Of a stretch of 15,065 nt of DNA, positions 7,820-14,038 are shown in pieces (the stretch's first letter is position 1; each line of letters opens with the position of its first letter). Position numbers and translations under genes: made by a program. A model generated the notes under the pieces. The model ran no database searches. It saw only the letters and a list, made by a program, of their open reading frames with translations, and had not been told where the DNA came from. This DNA comes from Spirochaetia bacterium UBA5368 (GTDB lineage Bacteria > Spirochaetota > UBA4802 > UBA5368): NCBI GenBank assembly GCA_002407865.1, contig DHPI01000072.1, positions 41,884 through 56,948 on the forward strand, given 5' to 3'.

Positions 7820-8179
7820 TCAATCGACCATTATTCGGGACGCCTTGACGCCTGCGGTAAACAGCCTGCCGCACGATTCGAACATAATGCATTTCGTTCG
7901 GAGAAGGGGAATGCCCTTTCGTTTTGCAAGCTCCACAGTTTCCATCTGCGGCACCTTGCCCCTCACGAACAGGACGCCAACCAGGTCGAGGACTTCCACC
8001 GTACGTATGACCTGCGGGTTGGTGAGCCCCGTAATAAACAGGGCGTTTTCCTTTGAATAGGCAAGCACATCACTCAGTAGATCGGAGGCGAAGGCCGTTT
8101 CAACGTTGATACTGTCAAGCATATCTTCTCCGAATATCACATCTGCGCTCAACAGGTCTTTGATTGCCGACAGTTTCAT
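7820..8179 (-). CDS. Stand-alone DRTGG-domain protein
   Basis: This 119-residue protein consists of a single DRTGG-type domain, a small alpha/beta domain found fused to CBS and phosphotransacetylase proteins and as stand-alone proteins near anaerobic hydrogenase genes. Its biochemical role is not established. Visible landmarks are DLLSDVLAY, LTNPQVIRTVEVLDLVGVLF, a glycine turn GKVPQ, and GIPLLRTK followed by FESCGRLFTAG. It aligns along its whole length with residues 147-262 of the next protein (shared DLLSDV, LT-P, DL-GV, G-P-L, FE), so the two domains are paralogues. The frame extends to 8197, but the ATG at 8179 has AGGGA 8 nt upstream and starts directly at the domain (MKLSAIKD). It is the first gene of a two-gene operon and lies 7 bp before the HATPase gene. 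Confidence 0.8.
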   Translation of the reverse strand: MKLSAIKDLLSADVIFGEDMLDSINVETAFASDLLSDVLAYSKENALFITGLTNPQVIRTVEVLDLVGVLFVRGKVPQMETVELAKRKGIPLLRTKCIMFESCGRLFTAGVKASRIMVD

Positions 8180-8316
8180 ACTCTTCTTCCCTGCCATCTT
8201 TTTTGATGTGCAACTATGTACCGCATATAATCGGGCGCGTCATCACCTCATCGCCGCTTGAAAGACGCTCTGATTTAACGCGATTGTGCGGTTATTCGTC
8301 AAGTAATAATTTTATC

Positions 8317-8340
8317 TGTCAAACATCAAATCCGTTGACA
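8317..8340. promoter_or_regulatory. Small inverted repeat upstream of the DRTGG operon
   Basis: TGTCAA (8317-8322) and TTGACA (8335-8340) are reverse complements separated by 12 bases, in the roughly 200-bp gap between the SDR gene's end and the DRTGG start. On the minus strand the region contains TTGACA and TTGACG hexamers that could serve as -35 boxes, but no matching -10 is convincing. A promoter for the DRTGG unit must lie hereabouts, so this is only a candidate control site. Confidence 0.2.
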
Positions 8341-8386
8341 TACAAACCGCGTTCCCATCCGCTGACAAAAAAACTGGCGCGCCGAT

Positions 8387-9196
8387 CTATTTATACAGCA
8401 AATCCATCAATGCGCCGTACCCGACCGGGAAGAGGCGCTGCACCACATCGATGAGTTTCGCGTCCCCGCCAATGAGTATTCTCTTCTTTTTCTTCGCAAT
8501 GCCGTTGATTATCGTTTCCGCGGCCTTCGCGGCGGTTGTACCCGCCACCTTTTCAAAACGCCTTGCGAATTTATCGGGCGCATCTTTGCTGAAGTTGCCG
8601 CTGAAGCGCGCGTTGCGGGCAATGTTCGTTTTTATCCCGCCGGGATGCACGCAGCTGACGGCAATGGCCGTCGATTTCAGCTCCCTGCGGAGTGATTCCG
8701 TCAATCCGCGGACCGCGAACTTTGTGGCACAGTACGCCGTCTGCGACGGAACGCCGATGAGCCCGAACGCGCTGGAAATATTAACAATTGCCGCTTCGGG
8801 ACGCTCTTTGAGGTACGGCATAAACTCCTTCGATCCGTAGACTACGCCCCAGAAATTGATATCCGTTATCCACTTGATGTCTTTGTACGAAAAATTATCC
8901 AGTTTGCCGAAAAGCGTTACGCCCGCGTTGTTGATGACAATATCCGCCTGCCCGTATTTTTTTATGACATCTCTGGCGAATTTCGACACCTGTTTGAGGT
9001 CGGCAACATTGACCGCCGCGTGCATCGCGGCGCCGCCGGACTGCTTCACAAGCCGCGCGGTTTCCGTCAGGCCCTTTTTGTTGTAATCGGCTATCGCAAG
9101 CCTGCATCCGCGCGCCGACAACTGTAACGCCAGCTCGCGCCCGATCCCGGAGCCGGCCCCTGTGATTACGGCCACCTTATCCTTGAATGACTGCAT
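8387..9196 (-). CDS. Short-chain dehydrogenase/reductase (SDR) family oxidoreductase
   Basis: A classical SDR of 269 residues that should use NAD(P)H to reduce or oxidise a carbonyl/hydroxyl substrate. The cofactor motif TGAGSGIG is at 12-19, the NNAG motif at 89-92 and the catalytic set Ser142, Tyr155, Lys159 (YCATK) is intact, with PGG at 185-187. Asp37 at the end of the second strand (LAIADYNK) would favour NAD, although this rule is not strict. After residue 190 the sequence follows the group that includes fatty-acid or sterol-like SDRs with an extended C-terminus ending VQRLFPVGYGALMDLL, which may touch the membrane. The ATG has GGGGTG 5 nt upstream. It is divergent from the DUF2892 gene and about 200 bp from the DRTGG operon downstream. 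Substrate is unknown. Confidence 0.88.
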   Translation of the reverse strand: MQSFKDKVAVITGAGSGIGRELALQLSARGCRLAIADYNKKGLTETARLVKQSGGAAMHAAVNVADLKQVSKFARDVIKKYGQADIVINNAGVTLFGKLDNFSYKDIKWITDINFWGVVYGSKEFMPYLKERPEAAIVNISSAFGLIGVPSQTAYCATKFAVRGLTESLRRELKSTAIAVSCVHPGGIKTNIARNARFSGNFSKDAPDKFARRFEKVAGTTAAKAAETIINGIAKKKKRILIGGDAKLIDVVQRLFPVGYGALMDLLYK

Positions 9197-9299
9197 ACAA
9201 TCACCCCGTCATTAGATGTGTGCGGAAATAAATTTCCCGGATATCATGCGGGATGCGCGCGAACAATGCAACATATATTCACGCACGGTCGCGCCGGCC

Positions 9300-9351
9300 G
9301 CATAAAAATGCACATATTATAAATTATGTTCTTGATTAAATGCATTTTTAT
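9300..9351. repeat. 11-bp perfect inverted repeat in the divergent SDR/DUF2892 control region
   Basis: ATAAAAATGCA (9302-9312) is repeated as its exact reverse complement TGCATTTTTAT (9341-9351), 28 bases apart. The left arm is itself part of a smaller dyad, GCAT-AAAA-ATGC (9300-9311). The right arm sits between the -35 and -10 candidates of the DUF2892 promoter, so a protein bound there would block transcription. The arms are about 39 bp apart centre to centre, close to four helical turns, which would suit two dimers on the same face. Regulatory function is inference. Confidence 0.5.
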
Positions 9352-9359
9352 TTTATATT
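9332..9359 (+). promoter_or_regulatory. Candidate sigma70-type promoter of the DUF2892 gene
   Basis: TTGATT (9332-9337) and TATATT (9354-9359) are separated by 16 bp, and the -10 box ends 28 bp before the start codon. The surrounding sequence is far richer in A and T than the flanking genes. The fit to the consensus is fair but the A/T richness makes chance matches likely. Confidence 0.4.
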
Positions 9360-9387
9360 TTCGTATTGAATTGAAAGGAGATAAACG

Positions 9388-9591
9388 ATGAAAAAGAACA
9401 TGGGTCTTCTCGACAGGGCGCTCAGAACAATAATAGCCATCGCCATTATTGCGCTGTATCTCGCGGGCCAGATTACGGGAATAGCGGCGTTGATTTTGGG
9501 AATCATCGCGGTGATATTTTTAGTGACCAGCGCCGTAAGTTACTGCCCACTGTACGTGCCGCTGAAAATATCGACGATTAAAAAAGAGTAA
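9388..9591 (+). CDS. Small DUF2892 family membrane protein
   Basis: A 67-residue protein with the pattern of DUF2892 proteins (the membrane module also found in YgaP). It has an N-terminal MKKNMGLLDRALRTIIA segment with the conserved D-R-R basic start, two hydrophobic helices (about residues 12-27 and 30-49), then SYCPLYVPLKIST. The conserved CPLY Cys (Cys53) lies just after the second helix. In YgaP the membrane module is linked to a rhodanese domain. Here it stands alone, which is common. AAAGGAG at 9374-9380 with 7-nt spacing supports the ATG. It appears to be a single-gene unit with its own promoter and a possible hairpin terminator. Function is unknown, and involvement in sulfur or stress chemistry would be speculation. 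Confidence 0.85.
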   Translation: MKKNMGLLDRALRTIIAIAIIALYLAGQITGIAALILGIIAVIFLVTSAVSYCPLYVPLKISTIKKE

Positions 9592-9610
9592 CCGCGCCCG
9601 GGTGCGGTTT
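9591..9610 (+). terminator. Possible terminator after the DUF2892 gene
   Basis: ACCGCGC and its partner GTGCGGT (with one G-T pair) form a 7-bp stem around CCGG, starting on the last base of the stop codon. Only three T residues follow directly before the run is interrupted by CGCC. It is a plausible but weak rho-independent terminator. Confidence 0.4.
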
Positions 9611-9634
9611 CGCCTTATGTAATTTGATTTTTTC

Positions 9635-9655
9635 GGATAACATAATCTGTTATCC
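9635..9655. promoter_or_regulatory. 21-bp palindromic site upstream of the acyltransferase gene
   Basis: GGATAACA (9635-9642) and TGTTATCC (9648-9655) are perfect 8-bp arms around TAATC. The site lies 98 bp before the acyltransferase start and after the end of the DUF2892 gene. No T-run follows the dyad on either strand, so an operator for a dimeric regulator is more likely than a terminator. The responsible regulator is not encoded in the window. Confidence 0.4.
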
Positions 9656-9753
9656 TCTTAATAAATCGTATTTTTCCGTCCGGAAAAGCGATTGAAATTA
9701 TATTCCCCGCATAAAAATATGTTCTCAAATTTATCTGTACACCGGTATGCGTA

Positions 9754-10884
9754 ATGAAATCCCGTCTCGCATTTGTCGACCTCATGCGCGGCATGGCAAT
9801 GCTCGTTATGATCGAAGTCCATGTCGTCAACTCGATGCTGAATGCCATGATACGCCATGAATGGTGGTATCCCATACTTAATTTCATCAACGGCATGGTC
9901 GCCCCTTCGTTCATCTTCATATCGGGCTTCGCGTTCGTACTCGCCTCGCAGAAAAAACTCGACGCGTTCCGCTCGATGAAATACGACTTCTGGCGCCAGC
10001 TCGGCCGTATTCTTTTCATATGGATCATCGGCTACCAATTGCATGTGCCGTACATGTCGCTGAAAAACATACGCCAGTACGCGTCACAGGATGAGATTCT
10101 GGCGCTTTACGGCATCGACGTACTGCAGTGCATCGCCCTGGGCCTGATGGCGCTCTTCATTACGCGGCTTATCATCAAAAGCGACCGGATCTATTTCGGC
10201 CTGCACGCGGCGGCGGGCGCGGTCATCGTGTTTTTCGCCCCACTCGCGTATAGCTTCGATTTCACCGCGGTGTTTCCGGTTCCGGTGGCCGTGTATTTTA
10301 CGCATATCTACAATTCAAATTTCCCGATATTCCCGTGGCTTGGATTCATGGCGTTCGGCGCCGTGGCGGCGCACCTTTTCTCGCTCGCGCACAATACCGG
10401 CGCCGACGGACGGTTCATGAAAAGGCTGCTTGCGCTGGGCGTCATTCTTTCGGCGGCCGGCGGCGCGATGATGTACGCACTCTCGGACATGCCGCACGTG
10501 ATAAAGGACATCCGCGCATGGCCGCACTTTTTCTTCGCGCGCCTCGGCATTGTCTTTATTCTGCTGGCCGCCTGTTATTATTACGCGCGCCGGCGCGACT
10601 TGAACGGCTCGCTGCTGCTTGACGCAAGCAGGGAAACGCTGCTCGTCTACTGGCTGCATTTACAGATATTATACCGGCAGCTCTGGATGAACGCCTCGCT
10701 TGTCGCGCACGTCGACCGCACCTTCGGCATAATCCAGTGCGCGCTGGCCACACTGCTCATCATCGCGCTCATGCTCGCAACAGCGCGGCTATGGGGCGGA
10801 ATAAAAATGCGATACGAATACGCGGGAAGAACGGCCGTGTGGGCAATAGTCGCCGGTTGCGGCGTCTATTTTTTTACGATGTGA
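9754..10884 (+). CDS. DUF1624/HGSNAT-type multi-spanning membrane acyltransferase
   Basis: A 376-residue integral membrane protein with about ten or eleven hydrophobic segments (roughly 10-30, 40-63, 84-100, 122-142, 147-165, 192-212, 224-241, 260-279, 291-310, 325-345, 360-374). The opening FVDLMRGMAMLVMIEVHVVN (residues 7-26) is typical of the heparan-alpha-glucosaminide N-acetyltransferase catalytic family and related YeiB/acyltransferase-3 proteins. His23 corresponds in position to the His used for acetyl transfer in the human enzyme. NFPIFPWLGFMAFGAVAA (189-206) is a second family hallmark. Members move acyl groups across or at the cytoplasmic membrane onto sugars or other acceptors. No glycan gene is nearby, so the acceptor is unknown. 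The ATG has no obvious Shine-Dalgarno. A palindromic site lies upstream. Confidence 0.8.
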   Translation: MKSRLAFVDLMRGMAMLVMIEVHVVNSMLNAMIRHEWWYPILNFINGMVAPSFIFISGFAFVLASQKKLDAFRSMKYDFWRQLGRILFIWIIGYQLHVPYMSLKNIRQYASQDEILALYGIDVLQCIALGLMALFITRLIIKSDRIYFGLHAAAGAVIVFFAPLAYSFDFTAVFPVPVAVYFTHIYNSNFPIFPWLGFMAFGAVAAHLFSLAHNTGADGRFMKRLLALGVILSAAGGAMMYALSDMPHVIKDIRAWPHFFFARLGIVFILLAACYYYARRRDLNGSLLLDASRETLLVYWLHLQILYRQLWMNASLVAHVDRTFGIIQCALATLLIIALMLATARLWGGIKMRYEYAGRTAVWAIVAGCGVYFFTM

Positions 10885-10989
10885 GGCCCCCTTCCATAGA
10901 AGTATCCCCGGCCAGTAAAAAAATAGTATTTGAAAAAGCGCCATCGCTGCCGCATCATGTAATTTGACAGAACAAAAATGGAGGTTGCC

Positions 10990-11532
10990 GTGCGATATAC
11001 ACTGCCATCGTCATGTGGAAAACTGCTGTGCGCCATACTGGTCGCCGCGATGATACTGCCATCATCCTGCGCAAAGAAAGAAAAGGGGCGGTACTACAAC
11101 CGCGCGAAGGGATTTTCAGTCGTTTTCCCGGCAACATGGGAAATCAGGGAAGGCTATATGGGAACGGCCGTTATCGCGATCAATCCGGAACACTCAGACT
11201 CCGATGCGATTCGCGAAAACGTCAATGTCTATATAGAGGAGCAGGGTAAAAGCCTTCGTCTCGACGAGTATTATGCGCTTTCGCTTGAAAACATGCGCAA
11301 ATATCTCAACGACTTCACGGTGCGCAAAGAGGGACGCTCGTCCATCGACGGCCATGACGCGCGCTGGTTTATCTGCACCCATACGCAGGGGCGCGTAACG
11401 CTGCGCGTCATCTCGTATCTACTGATCAAGGAGCACCGGGCCTACGTCATCACATGCTCGGCCTCCGACGCGGCATTCAAACCATCAATGGCGACGTTTG
11501 ACTCGATCGCGCGGAGCTTCCGCCTCGAATAA
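10990..11532 (+). CDS. PsbP-like (DUF1795-type) lipoprotein
   Basis: A predicted exported lipoprotein of 180 residues. An ATG at 10978 is in frame, but GGAGG at 10980-10984 lies five bases before the GTG at 10990. Starting there gives a normal signal peptide: basic start, hydrophobic LLCAILVAAMIL, and Cys27 in LPSSC. The lipobox is relaxed, with Pro at -3. After the Cys comes a short charged linker, then NRAKGFSVVFPATWEIREG (residues 37-55), the opening of PsbP/DUF1795/DcrB-like folds, and a final strand FDSIARSFRLE. These small periplasmic or surface domains bind ligands or partner proteins, and no specific role can be given. The adjacent 190-residue gene starts 8 bp downstream and is probably cotranscribed. 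No confident promoter is seen in the preceding 105 bp. Confidence 0.75.
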   Translation: MRYTLPSSCGKLLCAILVAAMILPSSCAKKEKGRYYNRAKGFSVVFPATWEIREGYMGTAVIAINPEHSDSDAIRENVNVYIEEQGKSLRLDEYYALSLENMRKYLNDFTVRKEGRSSIDGHDARWFICTHTQGRVTLRVISYLLIKEHRAYVITCSASDAAFKPSMATFDSIARSFRLE

Positions 11533-11540
11533 CGGCAGCC

Positions 11541-12113
11541 ATGGCAAAACAGGAAAAGAACACCGCATATCCCCCAAACGTTGTGCCGATACACAGGATC
11601 GACGATTATGGCCACTGGGGGCTTTTTCCCGCGACAATCCGGGGCGGCGGAAAAACCCGGCCACGATTCAGGGAAATCGGCAGGCGCAGAGGCAATTGCG
11701 GATTCACGCGCGGCGTTCCGGCGGGCATGATCGATTTTATTTACCGTGCTGTTTTGCGGCTCGGCCTGAAAGACAGGCGTTTCGTGTTTACGCGCGGGTT
11801 TGTGATACAGAACGGACGAAGAATGAAGCACGCCGTGGCGACACGGGAACTCGCCTGGGGGATGGGCACCGTATTCGTCATCCCCAAAAACCTGAGCTAC
11901 CACGAGAAGATCAGGCTCTCCGCCGACGGAGATGAGCATGTCTTCCGGGTCATGGAAATCATGGTTTTATGCGGACTGTTGAAAATTTTTTGCCCCGACA
12001 GGCCCCTTTCGTGGTATTCTGAAATGTCACCGACTATACTTGCATACGGCTGGCAGCGGCTTTCCGCCCCTGAAAAGGAAAATATATCCGGCCGATGGAG
12101 GGTGATACAATAA
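11541..12113 (+). CDS. Unrecognised protein, 190 residues
   Basis: I do not recognise this protein. It starts 8 bp after the lipoprotein stop and ends just before a strong terminator, so position alone favours a real gene. The N-terminal third is basic and glycine-rich (RGGGKTRPRFREIGRRRG, residues 34-51). The centre and C-terminus look like a folded domain with aromatic residues: IDFIYRAVLRLGL (64-76), RFVFTRGFVIQNG (80-92), GTVFVIPKNLSY (109-120), and a hydrophobic helix VFRVMEIMVLCGLLKIF (134-150). There is no signal peptide and no clear transmembrane segment. Cysteines are at 53, 144 and 151. The Shine-Dalgarno is poor, so translation may be coupled to the lipoprotein. A longer frame on the opposite strand overlaps both genes but looks like a shadow. 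Confidence 0.6.
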   Translation: MAKQEKNTAYPPNVVPIHRIDDYGHWGLFPATIRGGGKTRPRFREIGRRRGNCGFTRGVPAGMIDFIYRAVLRLGLKDRRFVFTRGFVIQNGRRMKHAVATRELAWGMGTVFVIPKNLSYHEKIRLSADGDEHVFRVMEIMVLCGLLKIFCPDRPLSWYSEMSPTILAYGWQRLSAPEKENISGRWRVIQ

Positions 12114-12170
12114 TCACATGACACCATATACAGGATTATTGGAATATCTGGCAGGTATTTAGAGGATTTT

Positions 12171-12196
12171 ACCCACATTCATGTGGGTATTTTTTT
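12171..12196 (+). terminator. Rho-independent terminator of the acyltransferase-lipoprotein region
   Basis: ACCCACA (12171-12177), loop TTCA and TGTGGGT (12182-12188) form a perfect stem, followed by A and then seven T residues to 12196. It lies 57 bp after the unrecognised protein's stop. On the minus strand no T-run follows the stem, so it terminates plus-strand transcription only and prevents read-through into the convergent GH13 gene. Confidence 0.88.
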
Positions 12197-12260
12197 GCCC
12201 AATTCACGGGAGCACCACTATTCAGTAATCACTGATCCGTCATTGCTGCTAATCACCGTC

Positions 12261-13880
12261 TCAACCGATCCGCTCGAGAATGACAACCTCATAGGGGGCG
12301 AGTTTCATACGCAAACCACTGAAACAGTCGCCCGACGGTTTGTGCGTGGAAAAAAGCGCCTTCCAGATTCCATCGGAGCCGGTAGCGGCTATTGCTTGAG
12401 TGGCTCTGCTGAAATTCAGCGCGACAAAGACGGACTGCCGTTCTGTTTCGCGAAAATACCCAAGCACATCCCCTGTCATACCGGCCGCGGCGCGCCATCC
12501 GCCCCGGTTGAGGGCGGGTTTTTCCCTGCGAAGCTTGATCAGTTCCTTGTAAAAATTCAGCAGCGACCCCGGGTCACGCAGAGAGCGCTCGACATTGATC
12601 TCGCGGTAGTCCGGATTGATTGGAAGCCATGGGGCGGCTGCGCTGAAGCCCGCATGCGGCGAAGAATCCCATTGCATGGGCGTGCGTTCCGGATCGCGTC
12701 CCGGATGGAACGGCCAGTACTTTTTGCCGAGGGGATCGACAATTTCCTTTCGGCGCAAACGGCCGTTTTCCATGCCGATCTCCTCGCCATAGTAGATGAA
12801 CGGCGTCCCGCGCAGCGTGAGAAGCATCGCGGCCGCAACCTTCGCTCGCTTCATTGTGTCGTTTCCGCTCGCATAACGGCTGATCGCGCGCGGCTGGTCG
12901 TGGTTTGAAAGCACATAACACGGCCATCCCTTTGCGGGAATAAGCCCGTCCCATTTTTTCAGCACCTCAAAAAATCTGCGCGCACTCCATTTTGTAAAAA
13001 GCAGCGAAAAATCGAACGCCAGGTGGAGCTCGTCATCACCGCTCCCCAGATAGCTGGCGGCAAGCACCGGGTCTCCCGGCGGTTCGGCATTGATCTCTCC
13101 CACCGACATGCGCTCGTGATAGCGGTCGAGCAGCGCGCGAAATTCCCTCAGTATGCCGTGCAATTCGGGGCGGTTGCGGTCGTACAGGTGGCGCTGCATG
13201 TCGTACGGCCGCGGGCGAGGGCCTATGGTGAAGGGATTGCTTCGAAACCGGTCGTCCTTGACAAACTGATTGACGACATCGAGCCTGAAACCGTCCACGC
13301 CGCGGTCAAGCCAGTAGCGTATCTCGCCGAATATTGCCTTTTTCAGCCGCTCGTTCCGCCAGTTCACGTCGGGTTGTTCCTTTAAAAATGAATGCAGGTA
13401 ATATTGCCCCGTTTCCGAATCCCACTCCCACGCACGGCCGCCGAACGCCGCCATCCAGTTGTTCGGGGGCTCCCCATTGATGCCGTCGCGCCATATATAC
13501 CAGTCACGTTTCGGATTGTCCTTTGAAGCACGCGATTCGATAAACCAGGGATGAAGATGCGACGTATGGTTGACGACAAGGTCCATGATTATCCGGATGC
13601 CGCGGGCGTGCGCCTCTTCAATGAGGCGCTGAAAATCGCCGTCGGCGCCAAACACCGGGTCGATGGCGCGGTAATCGCTGATGTCATACCCGAAGTCGTA
13701 CATCGGCGACGTATTGATCGGGGAAAGCCATATGCCATCAACGCCAAGCGCCGCGATGTAATCGAGTTTTTGCGTAATGCCGGGGATGTCGCCTATGCCG
13801 TCGCCGTTAGAATCGAAAAAGCTTCGCGGATAAATCTGATACAGTACGCCGTGCTTCCACCAGAGCCGGTCAGTTTCCAC
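12261..13880 (-). CDS. GH13 alpha-glucosidase / oligo-1,6-glucosidase
   Basis: A 539-residue alpha-amylase-superfamily glucosidase expected to release glucose from the non-reducing ends of short alpha-glucosides in the cytoplasm; no signal peptide is seen. Conserved regions, numbered from the chosen start: YQIYPRSFFDSNGDGIGD near the N-terminus with the calcium-type loop, region I DLVVNH (100-105), region II GFRLDVVN with nucleophile Asp201, region III GEINAE with acid/base Glu262, and region IV SNHDQPR with Asp328. Val202 directly after the nucleophile is, in oligo-1,6-glucosidases, associated with alpha-1,6 preference, so isomaltose-type substrates are favoured. Trehalose-6-phosphate hydrolase or sucrose-active relatives remain possible. 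The frame extends to 13913, but the GTG at 13880 has GGAG with 7-nt spacing and gives the usual N-terminus (ETDRLWWKHGVLYQ). The aldolase gene lies upstream on the same strand. Confidence 0.92.
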   Translation of the reverse strand: METDRLWWKHGVLYQIYPRSFFDSNGDGIGDIPGITQKLDYIAALGVDGIWLSPINTSPMYDFGYDISDYRAIDPVFGADGDFQRLIEEAHARGIRIIMDLVVNHTSHLHPWFIESRASKDNPKRDWYIWRDGINGEPPNNWMAAFGGRAWEWDSETGQYYLHSFLKEQPDVNWRNERLKKAIFGEIRYWLDRGVDGFRLDVVNQFVKDDRFRSNPFTIGPRPRPYDMQRHLYDRNRPELHGILREFRALLDRYHERMSVGEINAEPPGDPVLAASYLGSGDDELHLAFDFSLLFTKWSARRFFEVLKKWDGLIPAKGWPCYVLSNHDQPRAISRYASGNDTMKRAKVAAAMLLTLRGTPFIYYGEEIGMENGRLRRKEIVDPLGKKYWPFHPGRDPERTPMQWDSSPHAGFSAAAPWLPINPDYREINVERSLRDPGSLLNFYKELIKLRREKPALNRGGWRAAAGMTGDVLGYFRETERQSVFVALNFSRATQAIAATGSDGIWKALFSTHKPSGDCFSGLRMKLAPYEVVILERIG

Positions 13881-14038
13881 ATGCACACTCCATGAGACGA
13901 TTTGCGCGCACACTGCACTACGATATGCCGCACATCACCGGGTATTTTTCGTAAAAGTCAAACACATATCACGCCACCGGCGACACAGGGCGTAAATCAC
14001 CGTGCACAGCCGCGGGCGTTACCGTTTTTTACAGAAAA

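Noticed and set aside
8371..8386. Possible terminator of the SDR gene (GGCGCGCC followed by a T-run on the minus strand)
   Set aside because: GGCGCGCC is self-complementary without a loop, so it cannot make a normal hairpin in a single RNA. The T-run alone is not enough.
9617..10967. Direct repeat ATGTAATTTGA at 9617-9627 and 10957-10967, both upstream of genes
   Set aside because: An 11-base repeat is expected several times by chance in a window of this size, and the distances to the genes differ.
11442..11939. Open frame of 165 codons on the minus strand opposite the lipoprotein and the unrecognised gene
   Set aside because: It overlaps the well-supported lipoprotein, has no ribosome-binding site or domain signature and shows the composition of a complementary-strand shadow.
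12183..12908. Open frame of 241 codons on the plus strand opposite the GH13 gene
   Set aside because: It begins inside the terminator T-run and overlaps the conserved C-terminal half of the glucosidase; no start signal is seen.
13914..14038. Promoter or terminator between the aldolase and GH13 genes
   Set aside because: A TTGACT hexamer is present on the minus strand but no matching -10 follows, and I could not find a stem with a T-run, so nothing is claimed here.
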